Below are positions 45,848 to 55,399 of a stretch of 64,000 bases of DNA, piece by piece (within the stretch, counting starts at the first letter, position 1; each line of letters opens with the position of its first letter). The notes below the pieces were generated by a model. The model did no database searches. It was not told where the DNA came from and was given only the letters and a program-made list of their open reading frames with translations. Origin of the DNA: Salmonella enterica subsp. houtenae serovar Houten (GTDB taxonomy: Bacteria; Pseudomonadota; Gammaproteobacteria; Enterobacterales; Enterobacteriaceae); assembly GCA_900478215.1 (NCBI GenBank), contig LS483478.1, positions 2,294,001 through 2,358,000 of the forward strand. Reading direction: 5' to 3'. The translations under genes and the position numbers were made by a program.

Positions 45848-47299
45848 TTAACAAAGCGGTTGCACTGCGTTACGCATACCATTTTCGAGAATAGTATCCA
45901 GATAGGTTGTAACCTGCTCAACTAAGCCAGTGATACACGTCAAATTCTGCCCCCAATGCCCTTTTTCAGCCAGCACGGATTTCACTAACGCCGCAGTGTC
46001 GATCGTCTGATCGCGATGTTGACGCCATAACTGCGCGTAACGCTCAATCCAGAATGCATCATCCTGAACGGGATAGGATTCGCCAGACCGCTCGCCGCGA
46101 TAAAAAGCAATTAAGGCCGCTAAGGCAAATGTCAGACGCACAGGTAACTGCCCGTTGGCCTGCTGCCCTTCCAGTAACTGCGGCAAAATGCGGGTACGGA
46201 ATTTCGTCATACCATTCAGGGCGATAGATAATAGCTGATGTTTAATATAAGGATTGCGGAAACGGCCAGTCACTGCACTGGCGAACGATTCCAGCGCTTC
46301 ACGAGGTAAATCCAGAACCGGAATAATTTCCTCATAAATCGCTTTTTCGACAAAGGCGCAAATTCCGGCATCGTTCATCGCGTCGCCAACGGTATCAAGG
46401 CCAGCCAGATACGCCACCGGAACCAGCGCCGTATGTGCGCCGTTAAGAATTGCTACTTTACGCGCTTTATACGGTTTTATATCGTCAACAATCAGTATGT
46501 TTAGCGGGTACTTATCCAGACGTAGCTCCTGAGTCAGCAATTGAGGTCCCTGGATCACAAACAGGTAAAAGTGTTCCGCCGTATCCAGAAACGCATCGTG
46601 ATAGCCCAGCTCCGCTTCTAACTGCGCGGTTTCATCACGCGGATACCCGGTGACAATGCGATCCACCAGCGTAGAACAGAAAACATTCGCCTGATCCAGC
46701 CACGGCAAAAAACCAGCCGGTAATGCCCACTCTTCGGCATAACGCACAATCAGCTCACGCAGCGCCTCGCCGTTGTAGTCAATCAACTCACAAGGCATGA
46801 TTACCCAGCCTTTATCCACCGCCCCGTTAAAATGGTGATAACGCTCATAAAGTAATCGCGTCAGTTTAGCCGGATAACTCACCGCTGGCGCATCATCAAA
46901 TTTATCGCCCGCACGGTAGCTAATGCCCGCTTCGGTTGTATTTGAAAAGACAAATCGTATATCCGGGTTGTGCGCCAGTTTAAGGAACGTCTCATACTCA
47001 CCATAAACGCTAATTTCACGCGTCACAGAGCGAATCAATCGCGCATCGCTGACGACCTCTCCTTTTTCATTCAGACCACGAATGAGTGTCGTATAAAGAC
47101 CATCCTGTGTGTTTAGTGAGGGAGGAAATTCGCTTTCAATAGGACGCACAATAACCACGCCTGCACCAAGATCGGTGTGTTCGTTAAGCAAATCGACCTG
47201 CCAGTCGACAAAGGCGCGCAGAAAGTTTCCTTCACCGAACTGGATGATGCGTTCAGGATAGCGCGCACCGGGAAAATCGCGACGGTTTAAAGTTTTCAC
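45848..47299 (-). CDS. uxaB: Tagaturonate reductase (altronate oxidoreductase)
   Basis: 483 residues, mannitol-dehydrogenase superfamily, very similar to E. coli UxaB (RDFPGARYPERIIQFGEGNF at the N terminus; VDDIKPYKARKVAILNGAH with the catalytic Lys and His). It reduces D-tagaturonate to D-altronate with NADH in galacturonate catabolism. The GTG at 47299 is chosen: AAGGA lies 7 bp upstream and the length then equals E. coli UxaB; an ATG 5 codons earlier is possible. Usually controlled by ExuR, though no operator was verified. Confidence 0.95.
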   Translation of the reverse strand: MKTLNRRDFPGARYPERIIQFGEGNFLRAFVDWQVDLLNEHTDLGAGVVIVRPIESEFPPSLNTQDGLYTTLIRGLNEKGEVVSDARLIRSVTREISVYGEYETFLKLAHNPDIRFVFSNTTEAGISYRAGDKFDDAPAVSYPAKLTRLLYERYHHFNGAVDKGWVIMPCELIDYNGEALRELIVRYAEEWALPAGFLPWLDQANVFCSTLVDRIVTGYPRDETAQLEAELGYHDAFLDTAEHFYLFVIQGPQLLTQELRLDKYPLNILIVDDIKPYKARKVAILNGAHTALVPVAYLAGLDTVGDAMNDAGICAFVEKAIYEEIIPVLDLPREALESFASAVTGRFRNPYIKHQLLSIALNGMTKFRTRILPQLLEGQQANGQLPVRLTFALAALIAFYRGERSGESYPVQDDAFWIERYAQLWRQHRDQTIDTAALVKSVLAEKGHWGQNLTCITGLVEQVTTYLDTILENGMRNAVQPLC

Positions 47300-47610
47300 A
47301 ATGGGTTCCTTCATAATTAGTCATACAACACGTCTTATTGGTCCAATATGTTAGCGAAAAACACGCCCCAAAAAACCTGTTTCGATCACCTTTTCTGTTG
47401 ATTGTATTGACGTATGAGAGGCTGATCTGAGCAAGGTGGTAGAATATCTTTATACAGCAAACTCCTCTCCGTTCATTGGCAACGTAGAAAAAGGCCCGGA
47501 ATCGCTGACTTTTGCTACGCATAAGTCGCAAGCAGGAGAGGAAAAAGAGAGGATAAGTACAGGGTATAAGGGTGATTTATTGGGGAAACGTCGGCAACGA
47601 CGCGCTGCCC
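47300..47610. other. Spacer between uxaB and yneG
   Basis: It holds the uxaB promoter region and the end of the sad-glsB-yneG unit. No gene could be supported; open readings on both strands lack ribosome sites and family similarity. Confidence 0.5.
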
Positions 47611-47970
47611 CTACCGCTGATTCATTTGCATGACCAGCCAGTAATGAATAACGCTGACAATATACTGTTGCTGCGCTTCGCTCAGCGGTTCTCCCTGAGG
47701 AATCTGGTGCCACTTCGCCAGACACCCGCGACAGCAGGTTGCCGTCGCATGTTGCGCGATAAACACCGGATGGCCCCGCATCGGCGTTTGCTTACCATCA
47801 TTCGCCGGGTGAGCTGGCGCCAGTCGTTGGGCGATAAAATCGGCGGCGTGTTTATCAATCACCTCCGCGCCTTTATCCCAGCAATATTGTCTTTCTTTTA
47901 TTCCGAGATGAAAACGCGAACGAAATGTCGATCGCGCCAGGCGGGCAAAGAGCGGTTCAAGCGCATTCAT
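47611..47970 (-). CDS. yneG: DUF4186 protein YneG
   Basis: 119 residues matching E. coli YneG. It has a conserved HPVFIAQHATATCCRGCLAKWH segment with CCxxC and His, suggesting metal binding. Its ATG overlaps the glsB stop (ATGA), so it is co-translated with glsB. Function unknown. Confidence 0.92.
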   Translation of the reverse strand: MNALEPLFARLARSTFRSRFHLGIKERQYCWDKGAEVIDKHAADFIAQRLAPAHPANDGKQTPMRGHPVFIAQHATATCCRGCLAKWHQIPQGEPLSEAQQQYIVSVIHYWLVMQMNQR

Positions 47971-48896
47971 CAGTATACCGAGCGTCCTAATGTTTGTGTT
48001 AATTGTTCAAGCGCGGCGATACCTGCCAGAGAGTTTCCCGCAGGATCCAGTTCCGGACTCCAGACGGCAATCGCCATTTCATGCGGCACAATGGCGACAA
48101 TACCGCCGCCCACGCCGGACTTAGCGGGCAATCCGACCCGCCAGGCAAACTCTCCGGCGTTCTGATACATACCGCTGGTCGCCATCAGCGCGTTAATCTG
48201 CCGGGCCTGCATGGGGGTCACTACCGGCTCGTCGAGATGAAACGCCTCGCCCTGATTTGCCAGAAAGACAAACGTCCTCGCCAGTTCCATGCAGCTCATC
48301 TTCAACGCACAGTAGTGAAAGTAATTTTGCAACACGGTAGGCACATCATGATGAAAATTACCGAATGATTTCATCAGCCAGGCAATAGCGGCGTTACGGG
48401 CGGAATGCTCAAATTCAGAGCGAGCGACCGTAGCGTCATACGTAATATCCGATACGCCGCAAAGCGCGCGCACAACTTCCAGCATCCGCTGACGCGGCGC
48501 GCTAAGCCGCCCTTGCAACATGTCGCATACCACCAGCGCGCCCGCATTAATAAATGGATTACGCGGGATACCTTGCTCCATCTCTAACTGAACCAGAGAA
48601 TTGAACGGCGAACCGGAAGGATCTTTTCCGACGCGCTGCCAGATCTCCTCTTCCGGATAATGACGCATCGCCACCACCAGACTGAGCACTTTCGAAATAG
48701 ACTGAATAGAGAAGCGTTCGTGCGCATCGCCCGCCTGATAATGCTGCCCGTCCACGGTACAAATCGCTATTCCCAGCTTTGAACCCTCAACGGACGCTAA
48801 TGCCGGGATATAGTCGGCGACGTTGCCCTGGCCTATAAGGGGGCGAACGCGCTGTAAAATCGTCTCTAAAATTGCATTGTCCATGGTCCTGGCCAC
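47970..48896 (-). CDS. glsB: Glutaminase B
   Basis: 308 residues, beta-lactamase-like serine glutaminase. Catalytic motif FSIQSISKVLSL (Ser-x-x-Lys) and later NPFINAGALV, AKSGVGGGIVAIVP. It hydrolyses glutamine to glutamate and ammonia. The GTG at 48896 is chosen because AAGGAG lies 6 bp upstream and the length equals the E. coli protein; the longer ORF is not supported. It lies between sad and yneG in one operon. Confidence 0.95.
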   Translation of the reverse strand: MARTMDNAILETILQRVRPLIGQGNVADYIPALASVEGSKLGIAICTVDGQHYQAGDAHERFSIQSISKVLSLVVAMRHYPEEEIWQRVGKDPSGSPFNSLVQLEMEQGIPRNPFINAGALVVCDMLQGRLSAPRQRMLEVVRALCGVSDITYDATVARSEFEHSARNAAIAWLMKSFGNFHHDVPTVLQNYFHYCALKMSCMELARTFVFLANQGEAFHLDEPVVTPMQARQINALMATSGMYQNAGEFAWRVGLPAKSGVGGGIVAIVPHEMAIAVWSPELDPAGNSLAGIAALEQLTQTLGRSVY

Positions 48897-48968
48897 AACA
48901 TGCTCCTTGCTCGCAGGTCTGAAAAGGCCTGCGAGTATAGCAGAGGGCGCCACGCGACGTCAGGGCGA

Positions 48969-50357
48969 TTAGACGCGGTTCTTCCAGACAGTCTGCACAT
49001 TACAAAATTCGTGTAAACCAAAGTGCGAAAGTTCGCGCCCGAAGCCGCTCTTCTTCACCCCGCCGAACGCCACACGCGCATCGCTGGCGCTGTACCCATT
49101 AATGAATACCCCGCCGCACTCAAGACGCGCCGCCATCTCCGCGGCCAGCGTATCGTCGGCGGTAAAGATCGTCGCCGACAAGCCAAACTCGCTGTCATTC
49201 GCCAGCGCGAGGGCATGCGCCGCATCTTTTGCAACGGTAATGGCGGCAACAGGCCCAAAAAGTTCCTGACGAAATGCAGTCATGTCAGGCGTGACATCAG
49301 CCAGAACGGTCGCGGCATAATAGTTGCCTTCCCCGGCAATTTTCTCGCCGCCCAACAGTAACCGTGCGCCTTCGGCGACAGAAGCCTGCACCTGTTGATG
49401 CAGTTCATCACGCAGATCAAAGCGCGCCATCGGCCCCAGGTCATTCTCTTCAACCAGAGGATCACCCATCTTTAATGCCGCGGCAGCCGCCACAAAGCGA
49501 TCGGTAAACGCCTGCGCAATGCCCTCTTCGACAATAAAACGTTTGGCGGCGGCGCAGACTTGTCCGGTGTTTTGATAACGTCCAGCCACCGCAGCTTTTA
49601 CCGCCAGCTCGAGATCGGCATCATTGAGTACAATAAACGGATCCGACCCACCCAGTTCCAGCACGCACTTTTTCAGCGCCGCCCCAGCCTGAGCGCCAAT
49701 CGCCGCGCCGGCGCGCACGCTGCCTGTCACCGTTACCGCCGCGATTCGCGGATCGTTAATCATCTGACTTACGCCCTCATTATTGGCGTTCACCCATCCA
49801 TAGACGCCAGCGGGAGTCCCGGCCTCCGTAAAGATTCGGGCTATCATCTGCGCGCAACCGGTAACATTGGGCGCGTGCTTTAACAGATAGCTATTCCCCG
49901 CCAATAGTATCGGCACCGCCCCGCGTAATACCTGCCATAAAGGAAAATTCCACGGCATTATCGCCAAAACAACGCCCAGCGGACGGTATTCAATCACCGC
50001 TTGCTGATTTTCTACCAGCGTAGGCTCAGGATTCAGCATTGCCGGGCCGTGTTCCGCATACCAGTCGCATAACGCGGCGGATTTCCCTACTTCCGCACGC
50101 GCCTGTTGTAGGGGTTTGCCCATTTCACGCGTAATACATTGCGCCATCTCTTCTGCATGAGCACGAAGCGCCTGACCAATATCGCGTAAGGTTTGCGCCC
50201 GTTGCGCTACCGGCGCCATTTTCCACTTTTTGAAACCGTTTGCCGCCAGATTCAGCGCATGTTCAATCTCTTGCGCATTAGCCCAGGGCATCGTCGCCAG
50301 CGTCTGCCCGGTCGCAGGATTAATGGAATGCGCCTGTGTTGGAGTCATCATGGTCAT
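48969..50357 (-). CDS. sad: Succinate-semialdehyde dehydrogenase Sad
   Basis: 462 residues, aldehyde dehydrogenase family. VLELGGSDPFIVLNDADLE carries the general-base Glu and QNTGQVCAAAKRF the nucleophilic Cys. Very similar to E. coli Sad (YneI), the NAD+-dependent enzyme of GABA/putrescine degradation. It is divergent from ptrR. Followed by glsB and yneG. Confidence 0.95.
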   Translation of the reverse strand: MTMMTPTQAHSINPATGQTLATMPWANAQEIEHALNLAANGFKKWKMAPVAQRAQTLRDIGQALRAHAEEMAQCITREMGKPLQQARAEVGKSAALCDWYAEHGPAMLNPEPTLVENQQAVIEYRPLGVVLAIMPWNFPLWQVLRGAVPILLAGNSYLLKHAPNVTGCAQMIARIFTEAGTPAGVYGWVNANNEGVSQMINDPRIAAVTVTGSVRAGAAIGAQAGAALKKCVLELGGSDPFIVLNDADLELAVKAAVAGRYQNTGQVCAAAKRFIVEEGIAQAFTDRFVAAAAALKMGDPLVEENDLGPMARFDLRDELHQQVQASVAEGARLLLGGEKIAGEGNYYAATVLADVTPDMTAFRQELFGPVAAITVAKDAAHALALANDSEFGLSATIFTADDTLAAEMAARLECGGVFINGYSASDARVAFGGVKKSGFGRELSHFGLHEFCNVQTVWKNRV

Positions 50358-50459
50358 GTTCTTTCTCTCGTTAGCAGGGAAGTTATACCATCATGACGTC
50401 CTTTACCCTTTCTGGAAAATGAATAATATTAACCTGACTATTCACGAATTGAGAAAACC

Positions 50460-51332
50460 ATGGACCTCACGCAACTGGAGATGTTTAACGCTGTCGCGCT
50501 GACGGGCAGCATTACGCAGGCGGCGGCAAAAGTGCACCGCGTTCCGTCCAACCTGACCACGCGTATCCGCCAGCTTGAAGCCGACCTGGGCGTCTCGCTG
50601 TTTATTCGCGAAAACCAGCGCCTCAGGCTGTCGCCAGCCGGGCATAACTTTTTACGTTACAGCCAGCAGATCCTGGCGCTGGTCGATGAAGCCCGCATGG
50701 TGGTCGCCGGAGAAGAGCCGCAAGGACTGTTTTCACTCGGCGCGTTAGAAAGTACTGCCGCCGTACGTATTCCGGCGCTGCTGGCGGGTTATAACCAGCG
50801 TTACCCTAAAATTCAGTTCGCGTTAACGACCGGTCCTTCCGGCACCATGCTGGATGGCGTGCTCGAAGGAAAGCTGAACGCCGCCTTTATTGATGGCCCG
50901 CTAATGCATCCGGGGCTCGAAGGTATGCCGGTTTATCAGGAAGAGATGATGATCGTCGCGCCGCACGGCCATCCCGTCGTTTCGCGGGCCAACGAGGTGA
51001 ATGGTTGTAACATCTATGCTTTTCGCGCCAACTGTTCTTACCGACGGCATTTCGAAAGCTGGTTTCATGCCGATGGCGCGACCCCCGGTACGATTCACGA
51101 AATGGAGTCATATCATGGAATGCTGGCGTGCGTAATCGCCGGCGCAGGTATTGCGCTGATGCCAGCAAGTATGCTCAACAGTATGCCAGGACATCATCAG
51201 GTGGAAGCCTGGCCGTTGGCGGAGAAGTGGCGCTGGCTTACCACCTGGCTAATTTGGCGGCGCGGAGCAATGACACGCCAGCTTGAAGCCTTTATAGAGC
51301 TACTTAACGCCCAACTGGCGAGCGCCGACTAA
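50460..51332 (+). CDS. ptrR: LysR-family regulator PtrR (YneJ)
   Basis: 290 residues. N-terminal HTH (LEMFNAVALTGSITQAAAKVHRVPSNLTTRIRQLE) and LysR substrate domain. Divergent from sad, which it controls in E. coli. Start ATG at 50460 begins MDLTQLEMFN, as in E. coli. Confidence 0.93.
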   Translation: MDLTQLEMFNAVALTGSITQAAAKVHRVPSNLTTRIRQLEADLGVSLFIRENQRLRLSPAGHNFLRYSQQILALVDEARMVVAGEEPQGLFSLGALESTAAVRIPALLAGYNQRYPKIQFALTTGPSGTMLDGVLEGKLNAAFIDGPLMHPGLEGMPVYQEEMMIVAPHGHPVVSRANEVNGCNIYAFRANCSYRRHFESWFHADGATPGTIHEMESYHGMLACVIAGAGIALMPASMLNSMPGHHQVEAWPLAEKWRWLTTWLIWRRGAMTRQLEAFIELLNAQLASAD

Positions 51333-51450
51333 AAAAGACAAAACGGCCAGCGAAGTAAATGAGACGCAGGTCACAAAATGATTGTCTTTTCGCCAGTAAA
51401 CGTTTTAAGATCGCGGTCTCACCTTCTCGCAACTAACCCGAAATATTTTT

Positions 51451-52641
51451 ATGACTATCAATCCAGTTTCCCGCAAGGTCGCGTGGCTACGGGTAGTTAC
51501 GCTTGCTATTGCCGCTTTTATTTTCAATACCACGGAGTTTGTGCCGGTTGGTTTGCTGTCAGACATTGCCGAAAGCTTTCATATGCAAACCGCGCAGGTC
51601 GGCATCATGCTAACCATTTACGCCTGGGTAGTTGCCGTCATGTCGCTGCCTTTTATGCTTCTTACCAGCCAAATGGAGCGCCGTAAGCTACTCATTTGTC
51701 TGTTTGTTCTGTTTATTGCCAGCCATGTACTCTCCTTCCTGGCATGGAACTTTACCGTGCTGGTCATTAGCCGTATCGGCATCGCTTTCGCCCACGCTAT
51801 TTTCTGGTCGATAACCGCATCTCTGGCGATCCGCCTGGCCCCTGCCGGGAAACGCGCGCAGGCATTAAGTCTGATAGCGACCGGAACCGCGTTGGCCATG
51901 GTGCTTGGGCTGCCGATAGGGCGCGTTGTTGGTCAGTATTTTGGCTGGCGCACCACCTTTTTTGCCATCGGCATGGGCGCATTAATTACGCTGCTATGTC
52001 TGATTAAGCTTCTACCGAAATTGCCGAGCGAACATTCCGGCTCACTAAAAAGTTTACCTTTGCTATTCCGACGCCCGGCGCTGATGAGCCTCTATATACT
52101 GACCGTCGTGGTGGTGACTGCGCATTACACCGCTTATAGCTATATTGAACCGTTCGTTCAGAATGTCGCCGGGCTCAGTGCGAATTTTGCTACCGTCCTG
52201 TTACTCATCCTGGGCGGCGCCGGGATCATCGGCAGCCTCGTGTTTGGCAAACTGGGTAATCATCATGCCTCGTTGCTCGTCAGTATCGCTATTGCCCTGC
52301 TGGTTGTCTGTCTGCTTCTGCTGCTCCCTGCGGCGGATAGCGAAGCGCATCTGGCCCTACTGAGCATTTTCTGGGGAATCGCGATTATGGTGATAGGGCT
52401 CGGGATGCAGGTGAAAGTGTTAGCGCTGGCGCCGGATGCTACCGATGTCGCGATGGCGCTATTTTCAGGTATCTTTAATATCGGCATTGGCGCCGGCGCG
52501 CTGGCAGGAAATCAGGTGAGTTTGCACTGGTCAATGTCGATCATCGGCTATATTGGCGCCATACCCGCTTTTGCCGCGCTGGTATGGGCTGTACTCATAT
52601 TCCGCAAATGGCCAGTGACGCTGGAAGAGCAACCGCATTAA
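51451..52641 (+). CDS. sotB: Sugar efflux transporter SotB (YdeA)
   Basis: 396 residues, 12 spans, MFS. FIFNTTEFVPVGLLSDIAES at helix 1 and FWSITASLAIRLAPAGKRAQ in the middle identify the SotB/YdeA group, which exports L-arabinose and IPTG. The ATG follows an 8-bp spaced weak site. Convergent with marC, with a strong shared hairpin between. Confidence 0.94.
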   Translation: MTINPVSRKVAWLRVVTLAIAAFIFNTTEFVPVGLLSDIAESFHMQTAQVGIMLTIYAWVVAVMSLPFMLLTSQMERRKLLICLFVLFIASHVLSFLAWNFTVLVISRIGIAFAHAIFWSITASLAIRLAPAGKRAQALSLIATGTALAMVLGLPIGRVVGQYFGWRTTFFAIGMGALITLLCLIKLLPKLPSEHSGSLKSLPLLFRRPALMSLYILTVVVVTAHYTAYSYIEPFVQNVAGLSANFATVLLLILGGAGIIGSLVFGKLGNHHASLLVSIAIALLVVCLLLLLPAADSEAHLALLSIFWGIAIMVIGLGMQVKVLALAPDATDVAMALFSGIFNIGIGAGALAGNQVSLHWSMSIIGYIGAIPAFAALVWAVLIFRKWPVTLEEQPH

Positions 52642-52645
52642 GACA

Positions 52646-52679
52646 TTCGACTGCCGGGAACGCGTTTCCGGCAGTCGAA
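52646..52679. terminator. Bidirectional terminator between sotB and marC
   Basis: 12-bp perfect arms TTCGACTGCCGG and CCGGCAGTCGAA lie between the convergent stops, with short A/T runs at both sides. Confidence 0.8.
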
Positions 52680-52687
52680 AATGCGCT

Positions 52688-53353
52688 TTAATGGTACGTT
52701 TTAATAATTTCCAACACGCCGTTGATAATAAATTGTACACCCATACACACCAGCAGGAATCCCATTAAGCGGGAAATCGCTTCGATTCCCCCTTTACCCA
52801 CCAGCCGCATAATCGCGCCAGAACTGCGTAAGCATCCCCACAGGATCACCGCCACGGCAAGAAAAATAATCGGCGGCGCGACCGTAATGACCCAGTCGGG
52901 AAACTCGCCGCCATGACGCACCGTGGAAGCGGAACTGATGATCATTGCGATGGTCCCCGGTCCTGCGGTGCTTGGCATAGCCAGTGGAACAAACGCAATA
53001 TTGGCCGTGGGTTCGTCTGCCAGCTCCTCCGATTTGCTTTTCGCTTCCGGCGACTCATGCGCCTTCTGCTGCGGGAAAAGCATTCTGAAGCCGATAAACG
53101 CCACGATTAATCCCCCGGCGATCCGTAGCCCTGGAATGGAAATACCGAAGGTGTTCATGACTAACTGCCCGGCATAGTACGCCACCATCATAATGGCGAA
53201 GACATAAACCGAAGCCATATATGACTGCCGGTTGCGTTCCGCACTATTCATATTGCCCGCAAGGCCAAGAAACAGCGCCACAGTGGTTAGCGGATTGGCT
53301 AACGGGAGCAGTACAACCAGCCCCAATCCAATCGCTTTAAACAAATCCATCAT
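52688..53353 (-). CDS. marC: MarC family membrane protein
   Basis: 221 residues with six hydrophobic spans, matching E. coli MarC (LFKAIGLGLVVLLPLANPLT; FVPLAMPSTAGPGTIAMIIS). It is divergent from marRAB but not needed for multiple-antibiotic resistance; function unknown. Length identical to E. coli. Confidence 0.95.
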   Translation of the reverse strand: MMDLFKAIGLGLVVLLPLANPLTTVALFLGLAGNMNSAERNRQSYMASVYVFAIMMVAYYAGQLVMNTFGISIPGLRIAGGLIVAFIGFRMLFPQQKAHESPEAKSKSEELADEPTANIAFVPLAMPSTAGPGTIAMIISSASTVRHGGEFPDWVITVAPPIIFLAVAVILWGCLRSSGAIMRLVGKGGIEAISRLMGFLLVCMGVQFIINGVLEIIKTYH

Positions 53354-53511
53354 AATACTATCTCTTCCCCATCAGCCTTTCATGACCGGAAGTATAAAGT
53401 GAAACTGCCCAGGCGCGCCATTTTGCCAGTGTGCATATCTGTATCTTACGTAGCCTATAACCTGTAATTATCAATTAGTTACAGGTTATCACAACACATT
53501 CCCCTGGACGC

Positions 53512-53535
53512 CTTTTAGCAAATCGTGGCATCGGC
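53512..53535. promoter_or_regulatory. Marbox upstream of marRAB
   Basis: CTTTTAGCAAATCGTGGCATCGGC region agrees with the E. coli mar marbox (TTTTAGCAAAACGTGGCATCGG) except for one base. MarA, SoxS and Rob bind here to activate the operon. Confidence 0.85.
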
Positions 53536-53547
53536 TAATTCATTCAG

Positions 53548-53576
53548 TTGACTTATACTTGCCTGGGCAATAGTAT
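53548..53576 (+). promoter_or_regulatory. marRAB promoter
   Basis: TTGACT (-35, 53548) and TAGTAT (-10, 53571) are spaced by 17 bp. Confidence 0.8.
53555..53576. promoter_or_regulatory. MarR operator site I
   Basis: ATACTTGCCTGGGCAATAGTAT (positions 53555-53576; core TTGCC..GGCAA) lies between and over the promoter elements, as in E. coli marO. Confidence 0.9.
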
Positions 53577-53588
53577 CTGATGAAATTA

Positions 53589-53610
53589 ATTACTTGCCGG
53601 GGCAACCATT
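53589..53610. promoter_or_regulatory. MarR operator site II
   Basis: The second site has the same TTGCC..GGCAA core and ends directly before the marR start codon. Confidence 0.9.
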
Positions 53611-54045
53611 TTGAAAAGCACCAGTGATCTGTTCAATGAAATTATTCCGCTGGGTCGCTTGATCTACATGGTAAATCAGAAAAAAGATCGCCTGTTAAAT
53701 GACTACTTATCCCCGCTGGATATCACCGCATCACAGTTTAAAGTGCTTTGCTCGATACGCTGTGCGGGATGCATTACCCCGGTTGAACTTAAAAAAGTGC
53801 TGTCTGTCGATCTCGGCGCATTGACACGGATGCTTGACCGTCTGATCTGCAAGGGCTGGATCGAGAGACTGCCAAATCCTAATGACAAACGCGGCGTACT
53901 GGTGAAGCTAACGCCGGACGGCGCGGCAATTTGTGAGCAATGTCATCAACGACCAGGGCAAGACCTGCATCAGGAATTAACAAAAAACTTAACGGCGGAC
54001 GAAGTGGCAACGCTTGAGTATTTGCTCAAGAAAATTCTGCCGTAG
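53611..54045 (+). CDS. marR: Multiple antibiotic resistance repressor MarR
   Basis: 144 residues, same length and almost the same sequence as E. coli MarR: KSTSDLFNEIIPLGRLIYMV, the HTH VELKKVLSVDLGALTRMLDRL, and the wing PNPNDKRGVLVKL. Cys residues at CSIRCAGC, which sense copper and oxidants, are kept. The start is TTG at 53611 (E. coli has GTG). It represses its own operon at the two marO sites and is released by salicylate-like compounds. Confidence 0.97.
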   Translation: MKSTSDLFNEIIPLGRLIYMVNQKKDRLLNDYLSPLDITASQFKVLCSIRCAGCITPVELKKVLSVDLGALTRMLDRLICKGWIERLPNPNDKRGVLVKLTPDGAAICEQCHQRPGQDLHQELTKNLTADEVATLEYLLKKILP

Positions 54046-54063
54046 ACAAAAAGAGGTATGACG

Positions 54064-54447
54064 ATGTCCAGACGCAACACTGACGCTATTACTATTCATA
54101 GCATTTTGGACTGGATCGAGGATAACCTGGAGTCGCCGCTCTCACTGGAAAAAGTGTCTGAGCGTTCAGGATACTCCAAATGGCACCTGCAACGGATGTT
54201 TAAAAAAGAGACCGGTCATTCATTAGGCCAATACATCCGTAGCCGTAAGATGACGGAAATCGCGCAAAAATTAAAAGAGAGCAACGAGCCCATCCTCTAT
54301 CTGGCGGAACGCTATGGCTTTGAGTCACAGCAAACATTGACCCGGACGTTCAAAAACTATTTTGACGTGCCGCCGCATAAATACCGGATCACCAATATGC
54401 ATGGCGAATCACGGTATATGCTGCCGCTGAACCATGGCAACTGCTAG
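54064..54447 (+). CDS. marA: Transcriptional activator MarA
   Basis: 127 residues, AraC/XylS family with two HTHs (LSLEKVSERSGYSKWHLQRMF and ILYLAERYGFESQQTLTRTF). Nearly identical to E. coli MarA. The ATG at 54064 is preferred to 54058 because AGAGGT directly precedes 54058 and would be spaced 6 bp from 54064. It activates efflux and stress genes through marboxes. Confidence 0.97.
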   Translation: MSRRNTDAITIHSILDWIEDNLESPLSLEKVSERSGYSKWHLQRMFKKETGHSLGQYIRSRKMTEIAQKLKESNEPILYLAERYGFESQQTLTRTFKNYFDVPPHKYRITNMHGESRYMLPLNHGNC

Positions 54448-54475
54448 TTTGTTTATGCGCCACGCGAAGAGCGCC

Positions 54476-54691
54476 ATGAAAATGTTGTTTCCCGCCCTGC
54501 CGGGTCTGTTACTTATCGCCTCCGGATATGGCATCGCAGAACAAACTCTGTTACCTACGGCACAAAATAGCCGTGATGTGATGCTTCTGCCCTCCGTGGG
54601 CGATCCGCCAAATGACCTTCACCCCGTGAGCGTGAACAGCGATAAGTCAGATGAATTAGGCGTGCCCTATTATAACGACCAACACCGTTAA
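54476..54691 (+). CDS. marB: MarB, small periplasmic protein
   Basis: 71 residues with a signal peptide (MKMLFPALPGLLLIASGYGIA) and the conserved end SDKSDELGVPYYNDQ found in E. coli MarB. MarB indirectly lowers marA expression. The ATG at 54476 matches the E. coli start; the open frame extends into marA. Confidence 0.9.
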   Translation: MKMLFPALPGLLLIASGYGIAEQTLLPTAQNSRDVMLLPSVGDPPNDLHPVSVNSDKSDELGVPYYNDQHR

Positions 54692-54697
54692 CATATT

Positions 54698-54724
54698 TGC
54701 CCCGTTTTACGGGGCATTTTTTTA
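54698..54724 (+). terminator. Terminator of marRAB
   Basis: GCCCCG/CGGGGC around TTTTA, followed by a T run. Confidence 0.88.
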
Positions 54725-54787
54725 GTACCGTCTGGCTATAACGAGTCCGCCGCTATCGCTTCGCGGCATGGTCTGAAGTGAATGAGA

Positions 54788-55399
54788 TTAGCGCTTATCT
54801 TCAATCTTATAATAAAGACCTGCCAAATTATTAACCTGAAATTTCTTGTAAATACTACGCCGATAGTGGCAAATCGTCTTTTCGCTTAGATCAAGATGCC
54901 GCGATATTTCTTTGTTCTTTTTACCTGTCATAATAAAAGGCAGTACATTCACCTCTTTTTTCGATAGATTCACCTGTTTTTCAAGGCAATAAAGATTGCT
55001 GTTTTTAGTAATTACTCTATTATGTTTAGCCTCTCCATAATTCCCGAGGAATCCGCTAATTTTCTTCAGCGCATCCTTACAGTCTACGCTAAAATCGGAT
55101 AACGCATTAATAAGAATGTTATCGATAGTACTCTCATAGCAAGTATCTCGCGTAATGAGAATAATATAGCTATCAGGGTGATGGGTTTTAAACTCAAACA
55201 GCGAGCTTAGCAAATGTATATCTGCGTGACCATAATCAACAATAATCGCTTTAACCCTTTGTAGGGTTTGCTTATTTACACATCCAATGTGCTTAGCATA
55301 AACGACCTCAGTAAATGAACAGTACTCCCTCCGGATATCATCAACGATATAACCAAATCCTTTTTTAAAGTATTCACATGTGGTGATGACAATAATCAC
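54788..55399 (-). CDS. LuxR-type regulator next to the autotransporter
   Basis: 203 residues. The C-terminal GerE/LuxR HTH is clear (VNVLPFIMTGKKNKEISRHLDLSEKTICHYRRSIYKKFQVNNLAGL). The N-terminal ~130 residues look like an atypical receiver-like domain without the phospho-acceptor Asp pattern, as in BglJ/RcsA-like regulators. GTG start at 55399 with AAGGA upstream. It is divergent from the autotransporter and AT-rich, so it probably arrived with, and controls, that gene. Not present at this place in E. coli K-12, where marB and eamA are neighbours. Confidence 0.85.
   Translation of the reverse strand: MIIVITTCEYFKKGFGYIVDDIRREYCSFTEVVYAKHIGCVNKQTLQRVKAIIVDYGHADIHLLSSLFEFKTHHPDSYIILITRDTCYESTIDNILINALSDFSVDCKDALKKISGFLGNYGEAKHNRVITKNSNLYCLEKQVNLSKKEVNVLPFIMTGKKNKEISRHLDLSEKTICHYRRSIYKKFQVNNLAGLYYKIEDKR

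Noticed and set aside
47572..48165. 197-codon plus-strand frame across yneG and glsB
   Set aside because: Both minus-strand genes are firmly matched to E. coli proteins; the frame arises from codon bias on the opposite strand.
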